Source: Curvibacter lanceolatus ATCC 14669
GTDB lineage: Bacteria > Pseudomonadota > Gammaproteobacteria > Burkholderiales > Burkholderiaceae_C
DNA length: 64,000 bases
Assembly: GCF_000381265.1 (NCBI RefSeq)
Contig: NZ_KB906253.1
Location: 806,001 to 870,000 of the forward strand
Direction of reading: 5' to 3'
Below, in pieces: positions 1 through 8,825 of the stretch. The position numbers were made by a program, and so were the translations under genes. How positions within the stretch are numbered: the first letter of the stretch is position 1; each line of letters begins with the position of its first letter. Under the pieces are notes generated by a model. It was not told where the DNA came from. It made no database searches and worked only from the letters and a program-made list of their open reading frames with translations.

Positions 1-233
1 GGGCCGCCATCGCGCACGGGAATGCGCAGCGTCAGCAAGCCGGCCGCCACCAGCGAGCGCACCTGCTCGCGAGGCAACACATGGTCTCGCTCACGCGCCT
101 CGGCCCCTTCGCGCACGGCCGGCAACAGCGCAGCCACCCGGCGCTTCAGCTCGGCCAGATCGGGCGCCTTGGCAGCAGGCGGCACAGGGGATTGCGTTGG
201 GACGGGCGCGTCGGCCAGCAGGGTCTCGGACAT
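1..233 (-). CDS. Acyl-CoA dehydrogenase-fold monooxygenase, N-terminus (partial)
   Basis: The reading frame starts at an ATG complementary to 231-233 and runs off the left edge after about 77 residues. The visible part is a Pro/Ala-rich leader of about 25 residues followed by a helical segment rich in Ala, Arg and Glu, with REHVLPREQVRSLVAAGLL-like character. That segment matches the N-terminal alpha domain of acyl-CoA dehydrogenase-fold proteins, including the SfnB/DszC flavin monooxygenases of sulfur scavenging. It is transcribed away from the TauD-type dioxygenase at 540, which fits an organosulfur locus. The catalytic and flavin-binding parts lie outside the window, so the exact subfamily is an inference. 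Confidence 0.6.
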   Translation of the reverse strand, partial: MSETLLADAPVPTQSPVPPAAKAPDLAELKRRVAALLPAVREGAEARERDHVLPREQVRSLVAAGLLTLRIPVRDGG

Positions 234-539
234 CGGCTTCTTTCAGGTCAGGGGGCAAGGCACAGTCAAGGCGCGCTCAGGGGGAAGGTCCCGCGGCGCG
301 CCGTGGCCTGATGCTAGGGCGGTGCCCCCGCCAGGGCCACGATCAAAACTGCATGGCAACAGACTCAAAACTTTCGGTCATGAGCTCATGCACGCCCCGC
401 CTCGCCGCCCCAGGGCCTGCACATATGGATAGATGAATTTCGGGCTACGCGTCAGAGGAGGCCCGCCGCAGAATTTTCGAGGCCGCCTGCAGGCGGTTCT
501 TCGCCCAGGCCCAGCCCCAGCTCCAACAGGAACCCGCCC
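234..539. other. Divergent intergenic region (306 bp)
   Basis: This gap lies between the left-running acyl-CoA dehydrogenase-fold gene and the right-running dioxygenase, so it must hold both promoters. A short A/T-rich stretch around 420-445 is the only local departure from the G+C-rich background and is the likeliest promoter area. I see no convincing gene, hairpin terminator or sigma-54 element in it. Confidence 0.5.
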
Positions 540-1541
540 ATGAACGATGTCACCCTGCCCCCAGACCTGCGCCCCGAGGCAACGCAAGCTCCACCCGCAC
601 GGCCCCATGCAAGCGGGTTTGACCCGGCCCATCAGGTGCACCCGCAGTCGGCCCACACGGGCGCCCTGATCACCGGGGTGGACCTGCGCCAGCCATTGTC
701 GCCGGCCGAAGTGGCGGGCATCGGGGCCGCCTTGCGGCGGTGGAAGGTGGTGTTCTTCCATGACCAGCCGCTGAGCCACGAACAGCACATTGCACTGGCC
801 CGCCAGTTCGGCGCGCCCACCATCGGCCACCCGGTGTTCGGCCACGTGGCCGGTTACCCCGAGGTGTACTCGATCGCCAAGCACCGCCAGGCCAACCGCT
901 TTGTGGGCAGCAGCGAACTGCGCCCCTGGAGCGGCTGGCACACCGACGTGACGGCCGCCATCAACCCGCCGGCCGCCTCCTTGCTGCGCGGCGTGGTGAT
1001 TCCGCCCTACGGTGGCGACACCCAGTGGACCAACCTGGTCGCGGCCTACCAGGCCTTGTCGGCCCCCCTGCGCGGCTTTGTGGACACCCTGTGGGGGCGC
1101 CACCAGTTCAGCGCTCCGCCCGGCGCCCAGGCCACCGAGGAGTACCAGCGCCTGGTCGGCGAGGCCCGCCTGGTCAGCGAGCACCCGCTGGTGCGCGTGC
1201 ACCCCGACACCGGCGAGCGCGCACTGTTTGTCAGCCCCTCGTTTCTCAAGCAGGTGGTGGGCCTGAGCCCGCGCGAGAGTCGCGTGCTGCTGGAGTTGCT
1301 GTGGGAGCACGTGGTGCGCCCCGAATTCACCGTGCGCTTCAAATGGCAGCCCGGCAGCCTCGCCTTCTGGGACAACCGGGCCACGGCCCATGTGGCGCCC
1401 ACCGACATCTTCGACCTGGACTTTGACCGCCAGCTCTACCGCATCACGCTCGAAGGCGAGGTGCCGGTGGGGGTGGACGGCCAGCCCTCGCGCGCTCTCG
1501 AAGGCCACCCACTGCTGGCCCACCACGCCGGCAATCAATGA
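540..1541 (+). CDS. TauD/TfdA-family Fe(II)/2-oxoglutarate dioxygenase
   Basis: This 333-residue protein has the double-stranded beta-helix layout of the TauD/TfdA family. The facial-triad motif HxD is at His134-Asp136 (in WHTD), the distal His is His284 (in NRATAHVAP), and the 2-oxoglutarate-binding Arg lies in DRQLYRITL near residue 301. Family members hydroxylate taurine, alkylsulfonates, alkylsulfates or 2,4-D and release sulfite or another leaving group. The neighbouring MetQNI-like importer and the acyl-CoA-dehydrogenase-fold gene favour an organosulfur substrate, but the sequence alone cannot fix it. It starts at ATG 540 after GGAACCCGCCC. The next gene follows after a 159-bp gap, so co-transcription is possible but not shown. 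Confidence 0.9.
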   Translation: MNDVTLPPDLRPEATQAPPARPHASGFDPAHQVHPQSAHTGALITGVDLRQPLSPAEVAGIGAALRRWKVVFFHDQPLSHEQHIALARQFGAPTIGHPVFGHVAGYPEVYSIAKHRQANRFVGSSELRPWSGWHTDVTAAINPPAASLLRGVVIPPYGGDTQWTNLVAAYQALSAPLRGFVDTLWGRHQFSAPPGAQATEEYQRLVGEARLVSEHPLVRVHPDTGERALFVSPSFLKQVVGLSPRESRVLLELLWEHVVRPEFTVRFKWQPGSLAFWDNRATAHVAPTDIFDLDFDRQLYRITLEGEVPVGVDGQPSRALEGHPLLAHHAGNQ

Positions 1542-1700
1542 GGGCCTGGGTGGCGGCCGGGCGGGCTCTGCGACGTTTCACGTCTATGCAAATTTGAAAT
1601 GCTTGTTTGATCGCACGGCCTTGCTTTGTTCGAATGCGCGCGTCGGGACCACAAGCGCAAGCCGTCCCTCGTCCAAAACCCATCACCATCGACCCACACC

Positions 1701-2525
1701 ATGAAAACATCCACCCACCGATTGGCCACTGCCGCACTCGCCCTGAGTGCCTGGCTGTGCAGCACCCTGGCCCTGGCCGCTCCGCTGAAGATCGGCGTCA
1801 CCCCCGGTGCCCTGGCCGATTCGATCGAAGTCGCCGCAGGCGAGGCCCGGCAAAAGGGCCTGGACGTCAAGGTCATCGAGTTCACCGACTGGACGACGCC
1901 CAACACCGCGCTCGCCTCGGGTGACCTCGACATCAACTACTTCCAGCACCAGGCCTTTCTGGACAACGCGATCAAGGAATCCGGCTACAAGTTCAGCAGC
2001 GTGGGCCTGGGCGTGCTGAACAACCTGGCCCTGTTTTCCAAGAAGGTCAAGCGCTTCGATGACCTCAAGGAGGGCGCCCGCATCGCGGTGGCCAGCGACC
2101 CGGTCAACCAGGGCCGTGGCCTGCTGCTGCTCGAGAAGGCCGGCCTGATCAAGCTGCGCCCGGGCACCGGCTGGCGCGGCACCTTGAACGACGTGGTCGG
2201 CAACCCGAAGAAGTTCAAGTTCGTCGAGGTGGAGGGCCCGCAGCTGGTGCGCGCCATCGACGACGTGGACCTGGCCCAGGGCTACCCCTCGCACTTCGTG
2301 AACGCGGGCCAGGCTGAATTTGCCAGCCACGCCCTGCTCTACTCCGACATCGACGACCTGTACTTTGCGATCCGCTTCGTGACCCGCAACGACAACGCCA
2401 ATGACCCGCGCGTGAAGCAGTTCGTGAAGCTGTACCAGGACTCGCCGGCCGTGCGTGCCCGCATCCTCAAGTCTTACGGCGGCGACAGCAAGCTGTTCGT
2501 GCTGCCCTGGGTCGGCAAGCCATGA
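1701..2525 (+). CDS. metQ: MetQ/NlpA-family ABC substrate-binding protein
   Basis: This 274-residue protein has an N-terminal signal peptide ending near residue 26 (ALA-AP). The mature part carries NlpA/MetQ-family hallmarks: a KIGVTPG start, the [12 protein letters not shown] segment and the [18 protein letters not shown] segment. It would bind its ligand in the periplasm and deliver it to the MetN-MetI transporter encoded immediately downstream, with which it shares an ATGA overlap. I chose the ATG at 1701 because it opens the signal peptide; an upstream in-frame start would add 25 residues lacking signal character. The family binds methionine, but paralogues beside organosulfur genes may bind other sulfur compounds. 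I see no lipobox cysteine at the cleavage site, so a soluble form is likely. Confidence 0.88.
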   Translation: MKTSTHRLATAALALSAWLCSTLALAAPLKIGVTPGALADSIEVAAGEARQKGLDVKVIEFTDWTTPNTALASGDLDINYFQHQAFLDNAIKESGYKFSSVGLGVLNNLALFSKKVKRFDDLKEGARIAVASDPVNQGRGLLLLEKAGLIKLRPGTGWRGTLNDVVGNPKKFKFVEVEGPQLVRAIDDVDLAQGYPSHFVNAGQAEFASHALLYSDIDDLYFAIRFVTRNDNANDPRVKQFVKLYQDSPAVRARILKSYGGDSKLFVLPWVGKP

Positions 2526-3700
2526 GCGCCGTGTTGCGCCAGGCCCAGGCCGACACGCTGCCCGCCCCAAGCCTGGTGCCCACCACCGAGCCGGCGGCAG
2601 GGCCCCAAGCCCAAGCCGAAACCCGGGCCCGTGGCTCGGTGCGCTTCGAACAGGTCAGCAAGCGCTACCCGGGCGCCGCCTCGGGCCGCGACGCGCTGCA
2701 AGGCATCGATGTGCACATCGAGCCGGGTCAGATTTTCGGCATCATCGGGCGCAGTGGCGCGGGCAAGTCCAGCCTGCTGCGCACCATCAACCGGCTGGAA
2801 TCGGTGAGCTCGGGCCGCGTGCTGGTCGATGGCGAAGACATCAGCCAATTTGGCGAACGCCAGCTGGTCGCGCTGCGCCGGCGCATCGGCATGGTGTTTC
2901 AGCACTTCAACCTGCTGTCGGCCAAGACGGTGTGGCAAAACGTGGCCCTGCCCCTGAAGGTGGCGGGCCACCCGGCTGCCGAGATCCGCCGGCGGGTCGA
3001 TGAGCTGCTGGCCCTGGTGGGCCTGAGCGACAAGCGCGACGTCTACCCCTCACGCCTGTCTGGCGGCCAGAAACAGCGCGTGGGCATTGCCCGGGCCCTG
3101 GTACACCGTCCCGAGATCCTGCTGTGCGACGAGGCCACCTCGGCCCTGGACCCGGAGAGCACCCAGGCGATCCTGGCCTTGCTGCGGGACATCCACCGCC
3201 AGCTCGGGCTGACGATCGTGCTGATCACCCACGAGATGGCGGTCATCCGCGAGATCTGCCACCAGGTGCTGGTCTTGGAACAAGGCCAACCCGTGGAGCA
3301 AGGCCCCGTCTGGCAGGTGTTTGGTGCACCGCGCCACGAGGCTACCCGCGCCCTGCTGGCCCCCTTGGCCCATGGCCTGCCGGTCGAACTGCAACAGCGC
3401 CTGCACCTCAAGCCTCCCTCGGCAGCCCACGCCCTGACCGGCGCCCCGCCCCGCTTTGACCGGCTGATCGAACTGAGCTACACCGGCGAGACCGACCTGC
3501 TGCCCGACTGGCAGCGCCTGGCCACGGTGCTGCAAGGCGCGCCACGCCTGCTGCATGGCGGCATCGAGCAACTGCAAGGGCACGCCCATGGCCGACTGGT
3601 GCTGGCCATCGAAGGCATGGGCCCCGGCGCCCAAGCCGTGCTGAAACACCAATTGAGCCACCAAGCCAAGGACCTGGGCTATGTTGAACGCCATCTCTGA
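2522..3700 (+). CDS. metN: MetN-like methionine/organosulfur ABC transporter ATPase
   Basis: This 392-residue ABC ATPase has Walker A at 76-84 (GRSGAGKSS), a Q-loop Gln at 127, the LSGGQ signature at 179-183, Walker B Asp203-Glu204 and the switch His237. After the nucleotide-binding domain, a C-terminal segment of about 80 residues (about 310-392) matches in place and length the NIL domain that mediates substrate trans-inhibition in MetN. It begins inside the metQ stop (ATGA) and overlaps the permease start by 20 bp, a tight operon. It is odd in having an N-terminal extension of about 38 residues rich in Pro and Ala before the usual MetN start; the downstream start codons do not clearly offer a better beginning. 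Confidence 0.92.
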   Translation: MSAVLRQAQADTLPAPSLVPTTEPAAGPQAQAETRARGSVRFEQVSKRYPGAASGRDALQGIDVHIEPGQIFGIIGRSGAGKSSLLRTINRLESVSSGRVLVDGEDISQFGERQLVALRRRIGMVFQHFNLLSAKTVWQNVALPLKVAGHPAAEIRRRVDELLALVGLSDKRDVYPSRLSGGQKQRVGIARALVHRPEILLCDEATSALDPESTQAILALLRDIHRQLGLTIVLITHEMAVIREICHQVLVLEQGQPVEQGPVWQVFGAPRHEATRALLAPLAHGLPVELQQRLHLKPPSAAHALTGAPPRFDRLIELSYTGETDLLPDWQRLATVLQGAPRLLHGGIEQLQGHAHGRLVLAIEGMGPGAQAVLKHQLSHQAKDLGYVERHL

Positions 3701-4346
3701 CATCGTGATCGAGCGCCTGCTGCAAGGCCTGGCGGACACCCTGACCATGGTCGGCCTGTCGGCCGGTCTGGCGCTGTTGCTGGGCCTGCCGCTGGCCGTT
3801 TTCCTGGTGCTGTCGGCGCCAGGCGCCCTGCTGGCCTCGCCGCGCCTGAACCGGCTGCTGGGCAGCCTGGTGAATGGCTTTCGGGCCACGCCCTTCATCA
3901 TCTTGCTGGTCGCGCTGATTCCGTTCACCCGCTGGGTGACGGGCACCACCATCGGCGTGTGGGCCGCCGTGGTGCCCCTGACCATCAGCGCCACGCCCTT
4001 TTTTGCCCGCATCTCCGAAGTGGGCCTGAACGAGGTCGACAAAGGCCTGATCGAAGCCGCCCAGGCCATGGGCTGCGGACGCTGGCACATCATCTGGCAT
4101 GTGCTGCTGCCTGAGGCCCTGCCCAGCATCGTGGCCGGCTTCACCATCACCGTGGTCTCGATGATCGGCGCCTCGGCCATGGCGGGCGCGGTGGGGGCCG
4201 GTGGCCTGGGTGACATCGCCATCCGCTATGGCTACCAGCGTTTCGACACCCAGGTGATGGTGCTGGTGATCGTGCTGCTGATCGCGCTGGTGTGCAGCGT
4301 GCAGTTTGCCGGCGACCGCTGGGTGCGGCATCTGCGCAGCCGTTGA
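3681..4346 (+). CDS. metI: MetI-like ABC transporter permease
   Basis: This 221-residue integral membrane protein has about five hydrophobic helices and the family EAA loop ([26 protein letters not shown]), which docks to the ATPase. Length and order match MetI, the homodimeric inner-membrane permease of the MetNIQ importer. It overlaps metN by 20 bp, so the three genes form one translationally coupled unit with the binding protein first. A 245-bp gap without a convincing intrinsic terminator follows before the flagellin gene. Confidence 0.92.
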   Translation: MLNAISDIVIERLLQGLADTLTMVGLSAGLALLLGLPLAVFLVLSAPGALLASPRLNRLLGSLVNGFRATPFIILLVALIPFTRWVTGTTIGVWAAVVPLTISATPFFARISEVGLNEVDKGLIEAAQAMGCGRWHIIWHVLLPEALPSIVAGFTITVVSMIGASAMAGAVGAGGLGDIAIRYGYQRFDTQVMVLVIVLLIALVCSVQFAGDRWVRHLRSR

Positions 4347-4503
4347 GGGCCGGTAGGCTCCACAACCGAAGCACCGGCGATTCTGCCCCTGGCCGGTCGT
4401 CGCAGCAGCGACGGCGCACCGACGCGGGTCACGCGAGCAGCATGCCCTGCACCTGGTGAGCCTTCGTTTTCTTGAGGTGGTGCCATCAATTTTTGGCGCG
4501 GGC

Positions 4504-4530
4504 TTAAGTTTCGCTTGCCGGGGGTCGCCC
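4504..4530 (+). promoter_or_regulatory. Candidate sigma-28 (FliA) promoter of the flagellin gene
   Basis: TTAAGTTT at 4504-4511 matches the -35 element of flagellar sigma-28 promoters (TAAAGTTT) at seven of eight positions. Eleven bases later, where GCCGATAA is expected, lies the weak match GGTCGCCC. It sits 61 bp upstream of the flagellin start. The -35 match, spacing and location are as expected; the poor -10 keeps confidence modest. Confidence 0.4.
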
Positions 4531-4591
4531 AGCTAAGGTACGGGCATCGAGAACGCATGCCCGCATGCAACCCAACCTGGAGCAATCAATC

Positions 4592-5479
4592 ATGCTTAGC
4601 CTGCACACCAACGCTGCCTCTCTCTCCGCCCAAGCCGCCCTGGGCTCCACCAACAAGGCACTGTCGACCTCGCTGACCCGCCTGAGCACCGGTTACCGCG
4701 TCAACTCGGCCATGGACGACGCAGCCGGTCTGCAGATCGCCACCCGTCTGGACGCCCAGACCCGCGGCATGGCCGTGGCACAACGCAACACCCAAAACGG
4801 CATTTCGATGATGCAGACCGCCGAAGGCGCCTTCGGCGAAGTCACCAGCATCCTGCAGCGCATGAAGGATCTGGCCACCGAAGCCGCCACGGCCTCTTCG
4901 ACCACCAAGGACCAGACAGCCATGCAGGCCGAATACGATTCGCTGGGCAAGGAAATGGCCAACATCATCAAGAACACCTCGTTCGGCGGCACCCAGTTGT
5001 TCAGCAACGGCACCACGACCACAGGCGCCTCGGGCCTGCTGAGCACCACCAGCCTGACCTTCCAGATCGGCGCCAGCGCCGGCGAAACCATGGCCGTGGA
5101 CAGCGGCACCCAGCTGACCGCTGTCGCCACCGCGCTGGGCAATGCCAGCGGCACCTACACAACCCCGGGCACCCCCGGCACCGAACTGGCCAGCACCACC
5201 AGCGCCAACGGCATCATCACCACACTGAACACCGCACTTGACGAAGTGGGTTCGATGCGCTCGATTCTCGGCGCGGCTTCCAACCGCCTGGACCACGTCT
5301 TCAACAACCTGCAGAACATGAGCACCAACACCGAAGCCGCCAAGGGCCGCATCATGGACGTGGACTATGCATCCGAGACTGCCAACATGACCACCAAGCA
5401 AATGTTGATGCAAGCCGGCACCAGCATGCTCAAGCAGTCCAACAGCATGTCGCAGTTGGCCCTGTCGCTGATGCAATAA
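4592..5479 (+). CDS. fliC: Flagellin (filament protein)
   Basis: This 295-residue flagellin has both conserved coiled-coil ends. The N-terminal D0/D1 region (about 1-140) includes LSTGYRVNSAMDDAAGLQIA and MMQTAEGAF motifs. A short variable centre rich in Thr, Ser and Gly (about 140-215) follows, then a C-terminal D1/D0 region with DYASETANMTTKQMLMQ. Protein and centre are short, as in lateral-type flagellins. The ATG at 4592 is preceded by TGGAGCAATCAATC, a usable ribosome-binding site. It is the first gene of the flagellar locus, with its own candidate sigma-28 promoter and a strong terminator just downstream, so it is probably monocistronic. No fliD or fliS follows, which would compromise filament capping unless supplied elsewhere. 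Confidence 0.95.
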   Translation: MLSLHTNAASLSAQAALGSTNKALSTSLTRLSTGYRVNSAMDDAAGLQIATRLDAQTRGMAVAQRNTQNGISMMQTAEGAFGEVTSILQRMKDLATEAATASSTTKDQTAMQAEYDSLGKEMANIIKNTSFGGTQLFSNGTTTTGASGLLSTTSLTFQIGASAGETMAVDSGTQLTAVATALGNASGTYTTPGTPGTELASTTSANGIITTLNTALDEVGSMRSILGAASNRLDHVFNNLQNMSTNTEAAKGRIMDVDYASETANMTTKQMLMQAGTSMLKQSNSMSQLALSLMQ

Positions 5480-5545
5480 GCCCCAGGCGGCGCAACCTGA
5501 GCGGACGCCCGAGCGCACCAGGTGCGCCCGGCGCCTCAGGCCACC

Positions 5546-5575
5546 AGCCAACCGCACCACGCGGTTGGCTCTTTT
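5546..5575 (+). terminator. Rho-independent terminator after flagellin
   Basis: A perfect 10-bp stem (5546-5555 with 5561-5570, AGCCAACCGC paired to GCGGTTGGCT) closes a 5-base loop and is followed by CTTTT. It lies 66 bp beyond the flagellin stop and fits an intrinsic terminator that isolates the flagellin transcript from the next gene. Confidence 0.85.
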
Positions 5576-5635
5576 CCGGGGCAAGCGGCCACCTCATACC
5601 CCGCACCGTCCCTTCAACCCGCCTGGAGCAGACCC

Positions 5636-6712
5636 ATGGCCTTCGAACGCGTGATGGGCCCCAGCCCGGTGGCGCCGACGCCTGCGCTGACACGCACGCC
5701 GGGCCCGACGCAGGGGAGCGATGCATCGCCAGACGCCATCCGCCCGGAAGACCTGCTGCAACTGGAAGTCGCGCACGACCTCGAAGGCGATTTGCTGATG
5801 AGCGGCCCAGCAGGCCAACGCTGGCGCCTCAGCGCAGACGCCCTGGCCGGGCTGCGGCTGGAGCCGGGCCAGGTTCTGCTGGTCAAAGTCCTGGCCACCA
5901 GCCCCCAACTGGAACTGGCCCTGCTCGATCGTCTGGGCAACGCCTTGCCACCTGATATGAACACGCCCGACGCGGGCCTGGCCACTCAGGACACCCTGCC
6001 ATCGCCAGCGCTGCAACCCGACCAGGCGGCCATGCGCCGGTTCGCCCAACCCTTGCCCGACGCCGCCACCCTGGCCACACGCTGGCTCGCCCTGGCCACC
6101 CATACTCTGCTCCAGCAGCGACGGGCCGACTCACTCGACGGCGGCACGCAGCCAGAGGCCTTCGCGAACACCCCGATGCAGGCTATGGGCATGGCCTTCC
6201 TCCGGTCCGGGCCCGCCCCGCGAAACGCCGCTGAGCCCAGCGTCGACGAGGCCTTGTTGCCCCGACCGCAGCAAACGCTGCTGCTGTGGCAAACCGTGTC
6301 ACCACAAGGGCTGCCCCTGGCGTTCTGCCTGTGGCGACCTGGCAAAGGCGAGCCTGGCGCCCGATCCGCAGACACGCACCTGGGCCTGCGCATGCGACTG
6401 TTGATGCGCCATCCCCAGGGGGACTCGGTGCTGGTTGACCTGGCCTTGAGCCCTCCGGGCGTGCTCCTCACCTTGGCCACCGATCAGGCCCCGCTGGTGC
6501 CAGGCTTGCGCGGACGTTTGAGCCTGCTGGCCGCCCGGCTCGCCTGTGCCGGGCTGCGCCTGATGCGCTGCCACGTGTTGCACAGTACATTGCCCGTGTT
6601 CGCCCCGCCAATGCCCAACGCCCACCAGGCCCTGGCGCGGCTGGCGCTGCCACCGGCCCTGTTCCGCGCGGCGGCCGAGGTGCTGGTGGTGCTCAGCCCA
6701 CCGTTCCGATGA
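5636..6712 (+). CDS. FliK-like hook-length control protein (probable)
   Basis: This 358-residue Pro/Ala/Leu-rich protein has no transmembrane helix. Residues about 40-110 form a small beta-rich region (LLQLEVAHDLEGDLLMSG to LELALLDRLG). The C-terminal 110 residues follow the pattern of the FliK C-terminal hook domain: alternating beta strands (RMRLLMRHP, VLVDLALSPPGVLLTLATD), then a long helix (GLRGRLSLLAARLACAGLRL). Between flagellin and the export genes this is the place of the FliK homologue of lateral systems, so a hook-length ruler is the best inference. I chose ATG 5636 over a GTG about 115 bp upstream because that frame would run through the flagellin terminator; CTGGAGCAGACCC provides an SD. 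Its last 20 bp overlap the convergent flhA end. Confidence 0.6.
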   Translation: MAFERVMGPSPVAPTPALTRTPGPTQGSDASPDAIRPEDLLQLEVAHDLEGDLLMSGPAGQRWRLSADALAGLRLEPGQVLLVKVLATSPQLELALLDRLGNALPPDMNTPDAGLATQDTLPSPALQPDQAAMRRFAQPLPDAATLATRWLALATHTLLQQRRADSLDGGTQPEAFANTPMQAMGMAFLRSGPAPRNAAEPSVDEALLPRPQQTLLLWQTVSPQGLPLAFCLWRPGKGEPGARSADTHLGLRMRLLMRHPQGDSVLVDLALSPPGVLLTLATDQAPLVPGLRGRLSLLAARLACAGLRLMRCHVLHSTLPVFAPPMPNAHQALARLALPPALFRAAAEVLVVLSPPFR

Positions 6713-8792
6713 CGCTGATCTCACGGTTCTCCGGGATCTCGTTGTAGGAAAGCACGTTCAGCCCCGGCGCAAACAGGCGCGCGTAACGTGCCAGCAGCGG
6801 GCGGATCTGCGGCATCACCAACATCAGCGGAGGCAGCGTCTGCTGCTTCATCTGGTCGCGGGCCAGCGGCATGTGCACCTGCAGTTGGGACAACAGGTTG
6901 GGGTCGATGGCGAAGTTGTCCAAGGCCACCTTGGCACCACCCTGGCGCGCCTGGCTCAGGGCAGCGAGCAACATGTTCTCCAGCTCGCCGGTCAGGTTGA
7001 AGACCTTCAGTTCGGCGCGGGGACCCGCCAGGGACTCCACGATCTGACGGCGCAGCGTGCAACGGACCTCCGCCGCCAGCAGCACTGGATCTTTGGTGGT
7101 CTCAACCGTGTCAAGCAAGGTGGTGGCAATCGGGACGATGTTCTTCAGGGAGACGTTCTCGGCCAACAGAATGCGCAGCACCTTCAATAGATGGGTGGGG
7201 CTGAGGGCCTTGCCCAATGCCTCGGCCAGCCGCGGTGCCAACGCAGCCAGGCGCTCGGTCAACTCGATGGCATCCTCGTGCCCGAACAGCTCGGGCAGGT
7301 GCTCACGCACCACCTTGCTGACATGGGTCGCAATCACGCTGGGTACGTCCACCACCTGGTAGCCCAGGCCCAGGGCATGGGCCTTGGTCTCAGGGGCGAT
7401 CCAGGTCACCGGCAGACCATAGGCAGGGTCCGTGCCCGGCGCACCGTCCACCTCGCCATACAGGTGGGGCGACGGGATGGCCATGAGGCAATCGTGGCGC
7501 ACCTCGCCGCGAGCGACCGCCGTGCCGCCAACTGCGATCGCGTACTGAGCAGGCTTCAAGACCAGGTCATCACGCACCGGGATCGCTGGCAGCAACAGGC
7601 CAAGGCTCTCGCTCTGGGTCTGGCGCACCCCTTTCAGGCGCTTGATCAGGGGTGCACCCTGGCTTTTGTCGATCAGGCCCACCAGGCGAAACCCCAGCGT
7701 GACCAGCAGCGGCTCAACCACCGGCAGGCTGCGCCAATCCATGTCGGCAGGTGGCTCTGCGTTGAGCAGGGCTGGCGCCAGTGCGGCCGCATCCAGCCCG
7801 GGCGCCGGGGCGCTGGCGCGCCTGGCCATGCGCCAGCCCACCCAGGCCAACACCAGGGCAAAGCCCACAAAGCTGACCCAGGGCATGCCCGGAATCAGGC
7901 CCAGCACCAGCATCACCCCGGCCGCACTGTACAGCGCCTGCGGCGAAGCCAGCAACTGGGCGCTGACCTGGGTCTCGAAGTCCCCCGAATCGCTTACCCG
8001 GGTCACGATGATGGCCGCCGCCGCGGACAGCAGCAAGGCCGGGATCTGGGCCACCAGGCCGTCGCCAATGGTCAGCAGCGCATATTGGCGAAAGGCGTCC
8101 CCCAGCGAGAGGTCGTGCATGAAGGCTCCGATCGCCACGCCGCCGATCATGTTGATCAGCAAAATGAGGATGCCAGCCACGGCATCGCCGCGCACAAACT
8201 TCGAGGCGCCGTCCATGGCGCCATAGAAGTCGGCCTCCATGGCCACCTCGCGGCGGCGCGTCTGCGCCTTGTCCTGGTTGATCAGGCCGGCATTGAGATC
8301 CGCGTCGATCGCCATCTGCTTGCCTGGCAGGGCATCCAGAGTGAACCGCGCCGACACCTCCGAAATACGCTCCGAACCCTTGGTGACCACCACAAAATTG
8401 ATGATCATCAGGATCACGAACACCACCAACCCGACCACGAAGTTCCCGCCGATCACCACGTTGCCGAAGGCCTCGATCACCTGCCCCGCGGCGTGGGTGC
8501 CTTCGTGACCATGCAGCAACACCACGCGGGTGGAGGCGACGTTCAGGGTCAGGCGCATCAGCGTGGTGGCCAGGATCACCGTCGGGAAGGTGGAGAACTC
8601 CAGGGGACGGTTCACCGACACGCTGATCAGAATGACGATGATCGAAAGCACGATGTTGAAGGTGAACAGCACATCGAGCACCGCTGGCGGCAGCGGCAGG
8701 ATGATCATGGCCAGCAGGGCCAGCACCATCAGGGGCGTGGCGTGGCTGTGGCGGCGCCACAGCTCGACGACGCGGGGGGGCAGCAGATTCAT
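6693..8792 (-). CDS. flhA: Flagellar export gate protein FlhA
   Basis: This 699-residue protein matches the usual FlhA length. The N-terminal half (about 1-330) holds roughly eight membrane helices with the FHIPEP-family signature regions (SERISEVSARFTLDALPGKQMAIDADLNAG, then DFYGAMDGASKFVRGDAVAG). The C-terminal half is the cytosolic FlhAc platform that receives export substrates and chaperones. It forms the ion-conducting nonameric gate with FlhB, FliP, FliQ and FliR. It is last in the leftward operon fliM-fliN-fliP-fliQ-fliR-flhB-flhA, 33 bp after flhB. No stop or frameshift was noticed, in contrast to several other genes of the locus. Confidence 0.97.
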   Translation of the reverse strand: MNLLPPRVVELWRRHSHATPLMVLALLAMIILPLPPAVLDVLFTFNIVLSIIVILISVSVNRPLEFSTFPTVILATTLMRLTLNVASTRVVLLHGHEGTHAAGQVIEAFGNVVIGGNFVVGLVVFVILMIINFVVVTKGSERISEVSARFTLDALPGKQMAIDADLNAGLINQDKAQTRRREVAMEADFYGAMDGASKFVRGDAVAGILILLINMIGGVAIGAFMHDLSLGDAFRQYALLTIGDGLVAQIPALLLSAAAAIIVTRVSDSGDFETQVSAQLLASPQALYSAAGVMLVLGLIPGMPWVSFVGFALVLAWVGWRMARRASAPAPGLDAAALAPALLNAEPPADMDWRSLPVVEPLLVTLGFRLVGLIDKSQGAPLIKRLKGVRQTQSESLGLLLPAIPVRDDLVLKPAQYAIAVGGTAVARGEVRHDCLMAIPSPHLYGEVDGAPGTDPAYGLPVTWIAPETKAHALGLGYQVVDVPSVIATHVSKVVREHLPELFGHEDAIELTERLAALAPRLAEALGKALSPTHLLKVLRILLAENVSLKNIVPIATTLLDTVETTKDPVLLAAEVRCTLRRQIVESLAGPRAELKVFNLTGELENMLLAALSQARQGGAKVALDNFAIDPNLLSQLQVHMPLARDQMKQQTLPPLMLVMPQIRPLLARYARLFAPGLNVLSYNEIPENREISVIGTVG

Positions 8793-8825
8793 GGCGGTCA
8801 GACTCTCTTCAGGTCGGGGGAGCGA

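Noticed and set aside
1611-1625. Sigma-54-like TCGCAC-GGCC-TTGCT upstream of metQ
   Set aside because: The -24 GG is TCG and the spacing to TTGC is one base short, so it does not meet the consensus.
5522-5635. Upstream GTG start for the FliK-like gene
   Set aside because: It would place the flagellin terminator hairpin inside the coding sequence, while ATG 5636 has a good SD.
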